A stretch of 64,000 nt of DNA from DASRDB01 sp035652815 (GCA_035652815.1 DASRDB010000018.1:62001-126000), one strand, 5' to 3'. Shown: positions 1 to 9,803, counted from the stretch's first letter. Made by a program: numbers and translations. Notes: generated from the sequence alone by a model not told the origin.

Positions 1-1030
1 CGTCGCGTGATTTGCGGGTCAGCATGAAGTACTGGTCGAGCGACATGTGTTGCTCTTCGAGCAGGTGCGACAACTGGTGCAGCATCTCCTCGGCCTCGTC
101 TTTCACCAGCACTGGATGCAGCGTGATATTCGATTGCTCGATAACGGCGTTCAGCACTTTGTCGCGCAGTTCATCGCGAATACGGCGCTTTTTGCTGTCA
201 AGCAACTGATCGCTGACGGCCTTGCGCAGGTCTTCCACGCTCTGAATCTCGCCGCCGCTGACTTCGATAGCGAAGGCGTCATCGAGTTCGGGCACATGTT
301 TCTCTTCAACTTTGTGTACGGTAACGTCGTAGTGCGCTTCTTTTCCAGCGATCTTCTCGTTGGTATAATCGTCAGGGATGGTGGTGGTGAAGACTTTGCT
401 TTCACCGGCCTGCATGCCAACGATATGCTCGTCCATGCCTGTGAACAGCCCGTGTCGCTCGTTCGTCAGCTCAAAGGGATTGTCTTTCAGGTCTGAAATG
501 CTTTGATCCTCGACGGTCAGCTTCAGATCGACGGTGACGCGGTCTCCCATTTCGGCGGGCCGCTCAACCTCATCCCAGTGCGCGCGCGAATTGCGCAGCG
601 ATTCGAGTTCCTTTTCGACTTCTTCAGAGGTGATGGTGGCCTCTTCGCGCTCAAAATGCAGGGAATGATAATCTCCCAGTTCAACGGGTGTCAGGACGGG
701 AACCTTGACAGAGAAGTGGTAGGGCTGGCCCATCTCAAACATGGGCGCGTCTACTTCAGGCTGATCCAGTGGCGTAAGATCGTTTTCTTCGAGGGCCTTG
801 CGGTAGGCTTCGTTAATCAGGTCGTCGAGACCTTCTTGATAAATATATTCTTTGCCGAGCTGACGCTCAACGAGTGAGCGAGGAGCTTTACCGGGGCGAA
901 ATCCCCGGATATTGACTTTTTGTACCAGCTTGCGATAGGCTTTATCCGACGCTTTTTCCAGCTCTTCCCAGGAAAAATCGACATCAAGGCGCGCTTCACT
1001 GCCTGGCAATCGTTCAACCGTGACCTTCAC
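1..1030 (-). CDS. tig: Trigger factor, C-terminal part missing (runs off the left edge)
   Basis: Reading from a GTG at 1030, the reverse strand gives a trigger factor: ribosome-binding N-domain (VKVTVERLPGS, then the loop NIRGFRPGKAP, a close match to the GFRxGKxP ribosome-docking signature), followed by the FKBP-like peptidyl-prolyl isomerase domain (EMGDRVTVDLK, then TGMDEHIVGMQAGE) and the start of the helical chaperone domain. About 343 residues are visible. The protein binds near the ribosome exit tunnel and shields nascent chains. The start is set by a strong GGAGGAAAC site just upstream of the GTG; no ATG fits. AT-rich TATATATA sequence at about 1060-1070 may be its promoter. The 3' end lies outside the window. 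Confidence 0.95.
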   Translation of the reverse strand, partial: MKVTVERLPGSEARLDVDFSWEELEKASDKAYRKLVQKVNIRGFRPGKAPRSLVERQLGKEYIYQEGLDDLINEAYRKALEENDLTPLDQPEVDAPMFEMGQPYHFSVKVPVLTPVELGDYHSLHFEREEATITSEEVEKELESLRNSRAHWDEVERPAEMGDRVTVDLKLTVEDQSISDLKDNPFELTNERHGLFTGMDEHIVGMQAGESKVFTTTIPDDYTNEKIAGKEAHYDVTVHKVEEKHVPELDDAFAIEVSGGEIQSVEDLRKAVSDQLLDSKKRRIRDELRDKVLNAVIEQSNITLHPVLVKDEAEEMLHQLSHLLEEQHMSLDQYFMLTRKSRD

Positions 1031-1192
1031 GTTTCCTCCAACACGTTTGACATTCGTTCATATATATAGAATATACTGCGCCGGTTTCGGTGTGTGTTAC
1101 CGGACGAGTAAGACTACCTCTTATTAATAAGGTTCAATACTCCATACCGATCTCCCCTTTGAGCGTTTCGGTGCGGATAATAACCTGTGTAG

Positions 1193-1277
1193 TGGTGGGC
1201 GGTGAGAGACTCGAACTCTCATGGCTTGCGCCAACGGATCCTAAGTCCGCCCTGTCTACCAATTTCAGCAACCGCCC
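1193..1277 (-). tRNA. tRNA-Leu (anticodon UAG), CCA encoded
   Basis: Acceptor arms GGGCGGT/ACCGCCC, a D-arm with TGGTAGAC, anticodon loop CTTAGGA (anticodon TAG), a long class II variable arm (GTTGGCGCAAGCC) and a T-loop TTCGAGT are all present on the reverse strand. The 3' CCA is encoded. The long variable arm and UAG anticodon identify it as a leucine tRNA reading CUN codons. Confidence 0.96.
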
Positions 1278-1604
1278 GTGATACCTTTGCACTCTTCTAA
1301 AAAAGGGGTAGAAAAACCTCACCAGAGGATGATACATCAGTGAACTGGCCACTGTCAAGGTGAACCCTGGCGAGACGATACAATTTGGCTATTTGCGCGA
1401 AGAGGTGAAGAAAGCAGGCAAACCATAACCATTTCTTAACAGGATCATCACCTGTTTACTATTCTCTTACCACATGTTCTCTTCCATAATTCAAATGGGA
1501 GTTAGTCTATTTGTATCTATTGCTGTGAAGGAAGTCGGGCTAAAGGCTTCCAGACTCCCACCCTTAGTGAGTTTGAAATTTTCTATTTGAAAGTGAGGCC
1601 TTGT
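1278..1604. other. Intergenic region before the secreted protein gene
   Basis: 327 bp without a convincing gene. It must hold the promoters for tRNA-Leu (reverse) and for the 1605 gene (forward). A weak stem GGAAG/CTTCC lies near 1530-1552. Nothing else stands out. Confidence 0.5.
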
Positions 1605-3443
1605 ATGCGCTTCTCTCTTCGCTCCCGATTGGGCATTGCGCTCTCGCTTATCACCCTGGTGGCCATTGTTGGGGCCTTCGCGGTGTCGGGTTTCTTGCGC
1701 GGGTCTGCCGTAAACGCCCACGCGGCAGGTGTTGGGCATACCACGCTTGCTCAATTGAAGTATCGAGGCGTTGGCTCGATCAAAGGCGGTCCCAAAGGGG
1801 TTGCGCCAGATACCGTCTCTCCTTATGAGGCGGGTCCTGTACCCACTGATGGCTCGCCGAAAGTGGTAGCTGGAAATCCATCCAACCTGCCGACGACTCC
1901 GCCCAATCCGCGTGGCAGCAATGTCACTACCAGCAATCCTGGTTTCCGCGGCTTTACCGGTATTACGCATGCGGATCAGCGTCTCGCCAATGGAGGCAAT
2001 CAGTTTAGCCTGGAGCCACCCGATCAGGCGTTGTGCGTAGGCCAGGGCGATATCCTCGAAGGCGTGAATGACGCGCTGGCTGTTTACAGTGAGAGCGGCC
2101 ATGTCATTCTGAAGCCGGTTACGGCCCTCAGCGTTTTCTTCGGCTTGCCGAATATTATCACGCGCACCAATCCGCCAACCTTCGGGCCTTTCATCAGCGA
2201 CCCGAAGTGCTACTACGACCGCTCAACTGCTCGCTGGTTCTTCACCGTTCTGGAGATTGACACTGACCCCACGACAGGCGCGTTCGCCAATCATTCCAGC
2301 ACGCTCATCGCAGTGAGCCAGACAAGCGATCCGACGGGCCTGTGGACTATCTACTCCATTGATACCACGGATGATGGCACAAACAACACACCGGCCCATC
2401 CTGGCTGCCCCTGCTTCGGCGACCAGCCGCTCATCGGCGCTGACTCGCAGGGTTTCTACATCAGCACCAACGAGTTCCCCATTACTGGCCCTGGTTTCAA
2501 CGGCGCACAGATTTATGCCGTATCAAAGAAGGGCATCGAGGCTGCGGCTTCCAGCGGCGGCTCGATTTCTTTGCCGACCGTTGTGCATATCGATGCTTCC
2601 CAGGCCCTGGTTCCCTTTGGTGGCCTCTCCTACTCGGTACAGCCCGCCACGTCTCCGACCCCTGGGGCGCAGGAGCCAAACAATGGCACTGAGTACTTCC
2701 TCAGCGCGCTCGATTTCAATGCATCGCTCGATAACCGCGTCGCGACCTGGGCACTGACCAACACACAGTCGCTCAACAAAGCAACGCCGAGTGTGAATTT
2801 GAGCGTGGTGGTCATCGGCAGCGAGACCTATGGACAGCCACCCAACGCGACCCAGAAGAATGGCCCGCGCCCGCTTGGTAAGGCTCTTGGCGATCCATTG
2901 GAACAGCTTGCGAGTAACGATGATCGCATGAACCAGGTTGTCTTTTCCCAGGGTCTGCTCTGGTCGGGTGTGAATACCATCGTGCAGGCACCCAATGGCA
3001 ACCCGCGTGTCGGCATCGCCTACTTCATTGTCCAGCCTTCCTGGAGCAATGGCAGCCTCGTTGCCAGCATGGCCGGACAGGGTTATGTCGCGGTGAATGG
3101 CGCGAATGTGCTGTTCCCCTCAATTGGCGTAACGGCAAGCGGCAAGGCTGTGATGAGTTTCACGCTGAGCGGTCCTACCTATTATCCCAGCACCGCTTAT
3201 ACGACTGTTGACGTGACCAATGGCACAGGCGACGTGCATATTGCCGGTGCCGGACAGTTGCCGGAAGATGGCTTCTCGGGCTATCCGCAGTATGGCGGGA
3301 GTGGCGTTGCCCGTTGGGGTGACTACTCTGCTGCTGTTGCCGATGGTAATATCATCCTGCTGGCTGCTGAATTTATCCCCAATCTGCCTCGCACCTTGCT
3401 GGCCAACTGGGGCACCTTCATCAGCCAGGTCAATACCAACTAG
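1605..3443 (+). CDS. Secreted protein of unknown function
   Basis: 612 residues from ATG 1605. The start is chosen because AGTGAGG lies 7-8 nt upstream; a TTG at 1587 in the same frame has no such site. Residues about 1-35 form a signal peptide (RSRLG, a long hydrophobic stretch LSLITLVAIVGAFAVSGF, then an AHA-type cleavage region). The mature part is rich in Ser, Thr, Pro, Gly and Asn. It contains EPPDQALCVGQG, the repeated theme of small polar loops, and YPQYGGSGVARWGDYS near the C-terminus, which resembles proteins with bladed beta-propellers, but I recognise no catalytic motif. It is probably extracellular or cell-wall associated. A family B palindrome follows the stop and could end its transcript. 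Confidence 0.85.
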   Translation: MRFSLRSRLGIALSLITLVAIVGAFAVSGFLRGSAVNAHAAGVGHTTLAQLKYRGVGSIKGGPKGVAPDTVSPYEAGPVPTDGSPKVVAGNPSNLPTTPPNPRGSNVTTSNPGFRGFTGITHADQRLANGGNQFSLEPPDQALCVGQGDILEGVNDALAVYSESGHVILKPVTALSVFFGLPNIITRTNPPTFGPFISDPKCYYDRSTARWFFTVLEIDTDPTTGAFANHSSTLIAVSQTSDPTGLWTIYSIDTTDDGTNNTPAHPGCPCFGDQPLIGADSQGFYISTNEFPITGPGFNGAQIYAVSKKGIEAAASSGGSISLPTVVHIDASQALVPFGGLSYSVQPATSPTPGAQEPNNGTEYFLSALDFNASLDNRVATWALTNTQSLNKATPSVNLSVVVIGSETYGQPPNATQKNGPRPLGKALGDPLEQLASNDDRMNQVVFSQGLLWSGVNTIVQAPNGNPRVGIAYFIVQPSWSNGSLVASMAGQGYVAVNGANVLFPSIGVTASGKAVMSFTLSGPTYYPSTAYTTVDVTNGTGDVHIAGAGQLPEDGFSGYPQYGGSGVARWGDYSAAVADGNIILLAAEFIPNLPRTLLANWGTFISQVNTN

Positions 3444-3488
3444 TTCGCGGGAACAAGGTTGAACAAAACAATTCAAGGCTAGAGATCA

Positions 3489-3568
3489 GCCCGAAGACAC
3501 CCGCAAGGGGATGTCTCTACACTTTCAATCGACTTGTAGAGACATCCCCTTGCGGGTGTCTTCGGGTT
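3489..3568. repeat. Family B palindromic repeat, copy 1
   Basis: Long inverted repeat with arms CCCGAAGACACCCGCAAGGG and its complement and inner CTCTAC/GTAGAG. It sits between the secreted protein gene and ppk. Other copies are at 28846, 44505 and 49765, with a fragment at 61518. Confidence 0.9.
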
Positions 3569-3712
3569 TTGTGTCTGCGGGTGTCTTCCGTTCCCTCCAC
3601 GCCGGACGCAAAACATGATGCGCATCCATCAGCGCTGGTTCATTTGCGTCTCTCGCATGGAGAATGTTACAATGGGGAAAAGATGGCGCATTGATGGCAA
3701 GGACAACCACAT

Positions 3713-5857
3713 ATGGTCCAGAACCAGGCTACTGCATCCCAGGCGAGCGACTTTGATCGCCCTGACCTCTATATTAATCGTGAATTGAGCTGGATCGAGT
3801 TCAACCGGCGCGTGTTCGAGGAGGCGCAGAATAGCCGGGAACCCCTGCTTGAGCGAGTCAAGTTCGTTTCTATCTTTGAAACCAATCTTGACGAATTCAT
3901 CATGGTGCGTTTCGCGGCCCTTAAAGACCTGCTGAATGCGCATGTCAACACACTCAGTCCAGATGGCATGACACCTGCTCAGCAGTTGACCGCCGTGAGG
4001 AAGCGCCTGGCTCCACTGATGCAGGAAGTGCGCCAGTACTGGCGCACCGAACTGATGCCCCGGCTTGCTGAGCATCACATCCATATTCTGGATTTCGAAC
4101 AGCTTGATCCTGAGCAGCGCGAGTATATGCAGGGCTATTTTGAGCGCGAGGTTTTTCCGGTACTGACGCCGCTTGCGGTTGATCCGGGGCATCCTTTTCC
4201 GCATATCTCGAATCGCAGCCTCAACCTTGCCGTTGCCATCTCCGGCAACCATTTCGCGCGCGTGAAGGTGCCGCCCAGCCTGCCGCGATTGGTGCCGATA
4301 CCGGTGAAGAAAGCTGAGCAGGAAGGCCCGCCGATAAGCGTGTTTGTCTGGATGGAGCAGTTGATTGCCGCGCACCTGAATATGCTTTTTCCGGGCTTCG
4401 ATGTGTGGGAGTCCTACCCGTTCCGCGTGCTGCGTGATGCCGATATCGAGATTCGCGAGGACGAATCGTCCGATCTGCTGGAAAGCATCGAGCAAGGGCT
4501 GCGCGAGCGCCGTTTTGGGACTGTGGTGGATCTCGCAGTCAATCCATCCATGCCGCCGCGCATTCGCAGCCTGCTGCTGGAAAACCTGGAGATCACCGAG
4601 GAAGACCTGACGGTGATCGACGGGCCGCTCGGTCTGGGCGACCTGATGGAACTGCATAGCCTGGATTATCCCGAACTGAAAGACCCGCCGTTCACGCCGC
4701 GCACGCCGCCCGAATTGCGCAAAGGGGCAGACCTGTTTGCCGCGATTCGCGACCATGACATTCTGCTGCACCATCCCTACGATGCCTTTGACTCGGTGGT
4801 CGATTTCATACACACCGCCGCGCATGACCCTAACGTGCTGACCATCAAGCAGACGCTTTATCGCGTGGGCACCAATTCGCCGGTTGTCAATGCCCTGCTT
4901 GACGCGGTTGAGGATGGCAAGCAGGTAGCGGTGCTGGTGGAATTGAAGGCGCGCTTTGACGAGGAGAATAATATTGAATGGGCGCGGGCGCTAGAAGACG
5001 CCGGGGTGCATGTGGTCTACGGCCTGATCGGGCTGAAGACGCATGCAAAGGTCGCGCTGGTGGTGCGCAGGGAGCCGGATGGCCTGCGCCGCTATGTTCA
5101 CCTGGGAACCGGCAACTATAACGCCACCACTGCCCGCATCTACGAAGACCTCTGCCTGATGACCTGCCGCCCCGATCTCGGCGCGGATGTCACCATGCTC
5201 TTTAACTCGCTCACCGGCTACTCGCGCCATACCGATTACGCAAAGCTGCTGGTTGCCCCCACCTCGCTGCGCCAGCGCATGATCGAACTGATAGAGCGTG
5301 AAATAAGCATGCATGAAAAGTACGGCAATGGGCGTCTGATCTTCAAGATGAACGCGCTCGTTGATCCGGCGATTATTTCCACGCTCTATCGCGCCTCGCA
5401 GGCTGGCGTGCAGATGGATTTGCTCGTGCGCGGCATCTGCTGCCTGCGTCCCGGCGTTCCAGGCGTGAGCGAGACGATTCGCGTGCGCAGCATTGTGGGC
5501 CGCTTCCTGGAACACAGCCGTATCTACTACTTTGGCAACGGCGGCGACCCGGAGATCTACCTGGGCAGTGCCGATATGATGCAGCGCAACCTGGATGGCC
5601 GCGTCGAAACACTCTTCCCTATCGAGGACGCCCGGCTCGCGGCAGCGCTCTACGAGCGTGTCATCCTGCCCTACCTTCGTGATACAGTCAACACCCGCGA
5701 ATTACTCTCCGATGGTTGTTACGTGCGCGTCTCGCCAGAACCCGGCGCAGCTCCCTTTGATTGTCAGAACTGGTTTATCACCCATCCTCTGATCGAACCT
5801 GACCCGGCCGCGGGCCCTAATCCACCCCCGATCAGCCCGCAGCATTCGAGAGCATGA
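3713..5857 (+). CDS. ppk1: Polyphosphate kinase 1
   Basis: 714 residues, the usual PPK1 length. It transfers the gamma phosphate of ATP reversibly to inorganic polyphosphate. The N-terminal domain begins YINRELSWIEFNRRVFEEA and contains FETNLDEFIMVRFAAL; the head domain has HPFPHISNRSLNLA. The two histidines of the phospholipase-D-like catalytic core are visible: His444 in GLKTHAKVALV (the autophosphorylated residue by family homology) and His601 in FLEHSRIYYFGNGG. HLGTGNYNATTARIYED is also characteristic. An AAGGA lies about 10 nt before the ATG. There is no neighbouring ppx or phosphate transport gene, so it looks monocistronic. A composite repeat follows the stop. Confidence 0.97.
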   Translation: MVQNQATASQASDFDRPDLYINRELSWIEFNRRVFEEAQNSREPLLERVKFVSIFETNLDEFIMVRFAALKDLLNAHVNTLSPDGMTPAQQLTAVRKRLAPLMQEVRQYWRTELMPRLAEHHIHILDFEQLDPEQREYMQGYFEREVFPVLTPLAVDPGHPFPHISNRSLNLAVAISGNHFARVKVPPSLPRLVPIPVKKAEQEGPPISVFVWMEQLIAAHLNMLFPGFDVWESYPFRVLRDADIEIREDESSDLLESIEQGLRERRFGTVVDLAVNPSMPPRIRSLLLENLEITEEDLTVIDGPLGLGDLMELHSLDYPELKDPPFTPRTPPELRKGADLFAAIRDHDILLHHPYDAFDSVVDFIHTAAHDPNVLTIKQTLYRVGTNSPVVNALLDAVEDGKQVAVLVELKARFDEENNIEWARALEDAGVHVVYGLIGLKTHAKVALVVRREPDGLRRYVHLGTGNYNATTARIYEDLCLMTCRPDLGADVTMLFNSLTGYSRHTDYAKLLVAPTSLRQRMIELIEREISMHEKYGNGRLIFKMNALVDPAIISTLYRASQAGVQMDLLVRGICCLRPGVPGVSETIRVRSIVGRFLEHSRIYYFGNGGDPEIYLGSADMMQRNLDGRVETLFPIEDARLAAALYERVILPYLRDTVNTRELLSDGCYVRVSPEPGAAPFDCQNWFITHPLIEPDPAAGPNPPPISPQHSRA

Positions 5858-5862
5858 TTCTC

Positions 5863-6051
5863 GTAGGGACGCGATGATAAAGTTTGACAAAGAAAGAGAG
5901 GGAGACCCAGGCATGTCATCCTGAGCGCAGCGAAGGATCTGCGGGCGCTGGCACACGGGTCGGTCGGCACACGAGATCCTTCGCTGCGCTCAGGATGACA
6001 TGAACGAGATAGCCGATCTTGTTAGTTCATTATCATTATCACGTCCCTACA
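5863..6051. repeat. Composite repeat: family A inside long-form family C arms
   Basis: Outer arms GTAGGGACGCGATGATAA (5864) and TTATCATTATCACGTCCCTAC (ends 6050) enclose a family A palindrome at 5913-6001 (ATGTCATCCTGAGCGCAGCG and complement). It lies between the convergent ppk1 and LysM-CHAP genes, six bases from the latter's stop. Confidence 0.88.
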
Positions 6052-6056
6052 GGTAA

Positions 6057-6758
6057 TTAAAAAGTAATAAACGTCACTCCAGGCCCTGGCGCAAATTCCA
6101 CGTCCACAACGCGCCAGGGTTGCGCGCCCCAGTTCATGTTGCTGGCGATGACGTGGCCGTTGCTGAGAACCCGTTCCACTACGGCTACGTGGCCGAGGCC
6201 GTAAGCGCCCTGCACCCAGGGCTGCAGGTCGATAATCGCGCCCACACCTGGTGAGGAGGAGACATGCCAGTGAAATTGATTGGCGCGGGTTGTCCAGAGC
6301 CAGGCGTCGGAGTTGGTTGTCCAGGGAACGTAAATGCCGTGTAGCTGGTGATAGCGCTCGGCAGCATACCAGGTGCATTGTCCGCGAGGAAAGAAATTGC
6401 CTCTGCCGCGCACTGGCATGGGGCCGCTGCTGACCTGAGAGCGGCCAGGAATACACACCGCTTGATTCACGTAAATCATGTTGGCATTGTGGATGTGATT
6501 GTAGGAGGCCAGCTTTTGCCAGCTTGTGTGATAACGGGCGGCGATGGCTCCCAACGTATCCCCACCGTGAACGATGTAGGTCGCGTCTCCACCGGAACAG
6601 GGAGATTGCGCGAACGCGCCAAATAGTTGTGTTCCGAGAACGCCGCCGCAGAAAAATAACCCTACCACTAACAGCACGCTGACGTGCCCGATAATGACGC
6701 TCGCCAGTCGATGCTCCCGCACAAACCGCCACGCTCGTGAATGTGTCTGCATACGCAA
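6057..6758 (-). CDS. LysM-CHAP murein hydrolase, exported
   Basis: 233 residues. Residues 19-48 form one hydrophobic segment (signal peptide or N-terminal anchor). A LysM peptidoglycan-binding domain follows at about 60-105 (YIVHGGDTLGAIAARYHTSW, then the typical N-x-I motif). A CHAP amidase/endopeptidase domain fills 115-233 with the expected catalytic Cys128 (RGQCTWYAAERY), His190 (GLGHVAVVE) and the ASNMNWG motif near 205. The predicted role is cleavage of peptide bonds in cell-wall peptidoglycan during growth or separation. I use the TTG at 6758 because GAGGAAAGG lies 7 nt upstream; ATG 6752 is the alternative. The gene is alone. Confidence 0.9.
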   Translation of the reverse strand: MRMQTHSRAWRFVREHRLASVIIGHVSVLLVVGLFFCGGVLGTQLFGAFAQSPCSGGDATYIVHGGDTLGAIAARYHTSWQKLASYNHIHNANMIYVNQAVCIPGRSQVSSGPMPVRGRGNFFPRGQCTWYAAERYHQLHGIYVPWTTNSDAWLWTTRANQFHWHVSSSPGVGAIIDLQPWVQGAYGLGHVAVVERVLSNGHVIASNMNWGAQPWRVVDVEFAPGPGVTFITF

Positions 6759-6956
6759 GTAAACCCTTTCCTCTGTTTGTTCCTTGTGTTCCCCGGCCCC
6801 GCCAGGGTTCGCGAGTAAAAAACAGGTCTACCCCACATCCCCACATCTTCCCTCAACTCAACCCGAATAAATTGTTTCTGCTTTGCATATTATCGGAAGA
6901 ATAATTTGAATGAGCATGACACATTTTGAAACTAGGAGAAATAGACTAGAGGAGGT

Positions 6957-7014
6957 TAATAAAAAACAAGATGCAGGACAGCCGCCCGGCTGTCCTGCAT
7001 CTTGTTTTTTATTA
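6957..7014. terminator. Perfect palindromic terminator, 28-bp arms
   Basis: Inverted repeat with arms ending in GATGCAGGACAGCCG and a 2-nt centre, flanked by A6 on the left and T6 on the right, so it can end transcription in both directions. It lies 7 nt past the stop of the AAA ATPase gene. Confidence 0.85.
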
Positions 7015-7021
7015 TGGATGT

Positions 7022-8434
7022 TTACCTTGTGCGACGGTACATGAAGCCCCGGCTCATTGCGCGACCCACTACGGGCGGCATACCCTCGAATTCAGGTGGG
7101 ATTTCAGGTGTAGGAGAGGAATCGACGCTCGACATCTGTTCGCGCAACTTCTCGACCTGTTCGCTCATGACCTGTTCCATTGTGCCTTGCTGGGCGTAGG
7201 CGATCCAGCGCATTTTGGAGGAGAGGAACAGTTCTTTGAGGTATGCGAAGGAGAAGCCCTCGGTCTGTTCGCCAATCATGGTAATGCCCTCGGGCGTGAG
7301 GCGCAGGCCTGGCTTGAGCGATTCGTTCCACATCGTCATATAGGCGATGCGCTCGGGCAGTTCCGGCAGATCGAATGGGTATTTGCGGTCGAAACGGCTG
7401 GGGCGGTCGAGGATGGAGGGATCGAGCCGCTCTGGATGGTTGGTGGTGGCGAGCGTCACGATGCCGATATTTGAGGCGAAGCCGTCCAGTTCGTTGAGGA
7501 AGAACGAGCGGTTTTGCGGCGTGATGAGCGAGTCGAGGTCTTCAAGCACCAGCACGCAGGGCGCGGTTTTGCGAGCGCGAGCAAAGACCAGGCGAATATT
7601 GTATTCGTCGGCTTCGCCCGTATGGGGAGCGCGGAAGCTTTTTACATAGAGGCAGGGCTGGTCAAGCGAGTTGATGAGCGCCTTGACCGTGTGCGTCTTG
7701 CCATTGCCAGCCGGGCCGACGAAGAGGATGCCGCGTTTCCAGGGCACATCATGCTCCTCATAGAGGTCGCGTGAGGCAAAGAACTGTGTGAGATCATCGC
7801 GAATCTCCTGTTTGAGGGTGCCCTTGAGGATGAGGTTATCAAAGGTGGCGTTCTTGATGTCCTGGAAGAGGTGTTCGTCCTTGTACCAGCAGCCATTATC
7901 GAACACCAGCACCTCGCCGCGAATCTCGTTGTTCCAGCGTTCAACTGCGGCCAGGAAACCACGCGCGATCTCCTGTGTATCAGCAATCAGCCAGAAATGG
8001 GCGCTATGCATATTGTCGGCGCGGACGATTAACATCAACATATCCAGGTTGTGTCCCTGCCATTCAATTTCGAACCAGACTTTATTGGGCATATCATCCG
8101 TCTCGGAAGCGGTATCCTGCACGCTAGCGCCATTTGCCTGCTGAAATGGCAACATGTGAGGGGGAACGAAACCGCCCATATGCCGGATCATGTGATGCGG
8201 CTGGAAGACGGGTTGTTCCGGCTCGCGCCAGTGCGTATACATCTGGTTGTAGGTGAAGGTCCCACGCTTGAGCACGCAATGACCCGCCTGAGCGTAGCCC
8301 TTAACATTGAGGTAACTTTCGCTTTCGATCATTGCCTTGTCGGGGAAAAGCGAGAGCAGGTGCTGGCTGGTATGGTAGTCAATAGCAGCGGTGGGGAGAA
8401 GCAACATTTCGCTAATCAGTTGTTCTTTGTTCAT
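7022..8434 (-). CDS. AAA family ATPase, single domain, C-terminal
   Basis: 470 residues from ATG 8434, preceded by AGGAG; the frame is open further upstream but that extension has no ribosome site. The N-terminal 220 residues are an unfamiliar alpha/beta domain. One AAA module follows: Walker A GPAGNGKT (240-247), Walker B VLVLEDLD (294-301), sensor 1 region TLATTNHPERLD (327-338) and an arginine-rich RPSRFDRK (344-351). The C-terminus is acidic, then basic. The AAA core most resembles the BCS1/spastin-type classic AAA ATPases used as unfoldases or complex remodellers. No substrate can be named from the context. A symmetrical terminator follows. Confidence 0.85.
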   Translation of the reverse strand: MNKEQLISEMLLLPTAAIDYHTSQHLLSLFPDKAMIESESYLNVKGYAQAGHCVLKRGTFTYNQMYTHWREPEQPVFQPHHMIRHMGGFVPPHMLPFQQANGASVQDTASETDDMPNKVWFEIEWQGHNLDMLMLIVRADNMHSAHFWLIADTQEIARGFLAAVERWNNEIRGEVLVFDNGCWYKDEHLFQDIKNATFDNLILKGTLKQEIRDDLTQFFASRDLYEEHDVPWKRGILFVGPAGNGKTHTVKALINSLDQPCLYVKSFRAPHTGEADEYNIRLVFARARKTAPCVLVLEDLDSLITPQNRSFFLNELDGFASNIGIVTLATTNHPERLDPSILDRPSRFDRKYPFDLPELPERIAYMTMWNESLKPGLRLTPEGITMIGEQTEGFSFAYLKELFLSSKMRWIAYAQQGTMEQVMSEQVEKLREQMSSVDSSPTPEIPPEFEGMPPVVGRAMSRGFMYRRTR

Positions 8435-8545
8435 TTTCGCGGCACTCCTGAACGTGATGTGAGGTACATATTTCCGGGGCATTCTACCGAAAGAATTACG
8501 AACGGAGCGGGAAAAAGTTGTGCCAAAACAAGGGTAATTGGGCTA

Positions 8546-8574
8546 TTGACTGACAGCAAGAGCTATGGTATAGT
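8546..8574 (+). promoter_or_regulatory. Sigma70-type promoter of tRNA-Phe
   Basis: TTGACT at 8546-8551 and TATAGT at 8569-8574 are separated by 17 bp and lie 20 bp upstream of the mature tRNA. Position and near-consensus boxes make this a convincing housekeeping promoter. Confidence 0.8.
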
Positions 8575-8594
8575 AAGTCCCGTCAGCAAGACAA

Positions 8595-8667
<73 letters not shown>

Positions 8668-8809
8668 CTTTTTCTAGCCCTTTCCTATATACAAACTATT
8701 AACTCCCTTCCTCCAAAAACTCCATGCCCAAGCGTCCTTTCTATGGAAGCCCTTGTCGTCACGGGGGATTTCTTAGAACACGTGAATAGACAAGGAAAGG
8801 AAAGCTCTC

Positions 8810-9655
8810 ATGGATACTTCAGCAGCCTCGGTGGCTCCTGTTCCCCCTTCTCAAAACGTTGTGCGTCGGCATCCTCTGGTTTTTTACTTTCTTCTCGCTT
8901 ACGGTTTCACCGGGGGCTATGCGCTGGTCTTTTACGTACTTTTGCACATCAATTTGAATCTTCTGGTACTTGGGCCTCCCTTAGCGGCGATTATCATGAC
9001 TGCTGCCATCGAAGGTGCTGCTGGCGTTCGCCGCTTACTGGGTCGCATTGTACTCTGGCGTGTAGGCGTTCAGTGGTACCTGTTTGCCATCCCCGGCATT
9101 TTTGTGATTTCTCTGCTTGGGACGATTGTTTTACCAGGTGCTTTAGCTTCTTACCATGCTCCATCCACAGGCTTTTTACTGAATATCCCCTTGAACTTTG
9201 TCGTCTCCTTCCTGATTGGCCCGCTGTTTGAAGAAGTTGGCTGGCGCGGCTTCGCCCTGCCACGTATGCAACGGCTGCAAGGACCCTTGATCGGCTCCCT
9301 GCTCCTCGGCCTCCTGTGGGCTTTCTGGCACTTGCCCTTATTCCTGGTGCCTGACTTCGCGAGCCAGAATGGGGGGTTGAGCCTGGCGAGTTTCAGTATG
9401 CTGGCTCTTGGTGCCATTGCCATTTCTATCATCATGACCTGGGTCTTCAACAACACGCGGGGCAGTTTGCTCATCATCATGTTGATACATAATAGCGTGA
9501 ACGTTTCTCAGGGTGTGGTCGGCAGCCTTTTCCCAGGAGTCAACAGCAATCCGAATATATTGATCGGCTTTGGGGTCACAGCACTGGTCATTGTGCTTGT
9601 CACACGAGGGCGGCTGGGCTATCAAACAGAGCGTTCTGTAGGGACAGGGGGATGA
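8810..9655 (+). CDS. CPBP (CAAX-type) intramembrane metalloprotease
   Basis: 281 residues, about seven to eight membrane segments. The CPBP/ABI motifs are intact: EExxxR at 141-146 (FEEVGWRGFALPR), the second-helix histidine His174 in WAFWHLP and HxxxN at 227-231 (HNSVN). These place a metal site inside the membrane; family members cleave membrane substrates or confer bacteriocin self-immunity. The start has AAGGAAAGGAAAG upstream. The last residues, VGTGG, and the TGA at 9653-9655 lie inside a family D repeat beginning at 9638, so the repeat has replaced the original 3' end of the gene. Confidence 0.9.
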   Translation: MDTSAASVAPVPPSQNVVRRHPLVFYFLLAYGFTGGYALVFYVLLHINLNLLVLGPPLAAIIMTAAIEGAAGVRRLLGRIVLWRVGVQWYLFAIPGIFVISLLGTIVLPGALASYHAPSTGFLLNIPLNFVVSFLIGPLFEEVGWRGFALPRMQRLQGPLIGSLLLGLLWAFWHLPLFLVPDFASQNGGLSLASFSMLALGAIAISIIMTWVFNNTRGSLLIIMLIHNSVNVSQGVVGSLFPGVNSNPNILIGFGVTALVIVLVTRGRLGYQTERSVGTGG

Positions 9656-9803
9656 GGGGTAGTGGTGTGGGGGCCTCGTGCCTGTCCCTGCGCGGTATGG
9701 AGTGGCAATGCATGGATTCGTAGCGAGCAGTGTTTTTCCCCGCCACACCCCAGGACAGGCACAAGGCCCCCGCATCCCAACCACCCCGGCCCCCTGTCCC
9801 TAC
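9638..9803. repeat. Family D palindromic repeat, copy 1
   Basis: Outer ends TGTAGGGACAGGGGG and CCCCCTGTCCCTAC, inner arms GGGGGCCTCGTGCCTGTCC and complement. It overlaps the 3' end of the CPBP gene by 18 bp. Confidence 0.9.

Noticed and set aside
1491..2102. Reverse-strand 203-codon frame opposite the secreted protein
   Set aside because: Antisense to the signal peptide and mature part of a forward gene with a proper ribosome site; no domain visible.
3629..4825. 398-codon reverse frame inside ppk1
   Set aside because: Shadow of ppk1, low-quality His/Arg/Gln-rich sequence, no domain.
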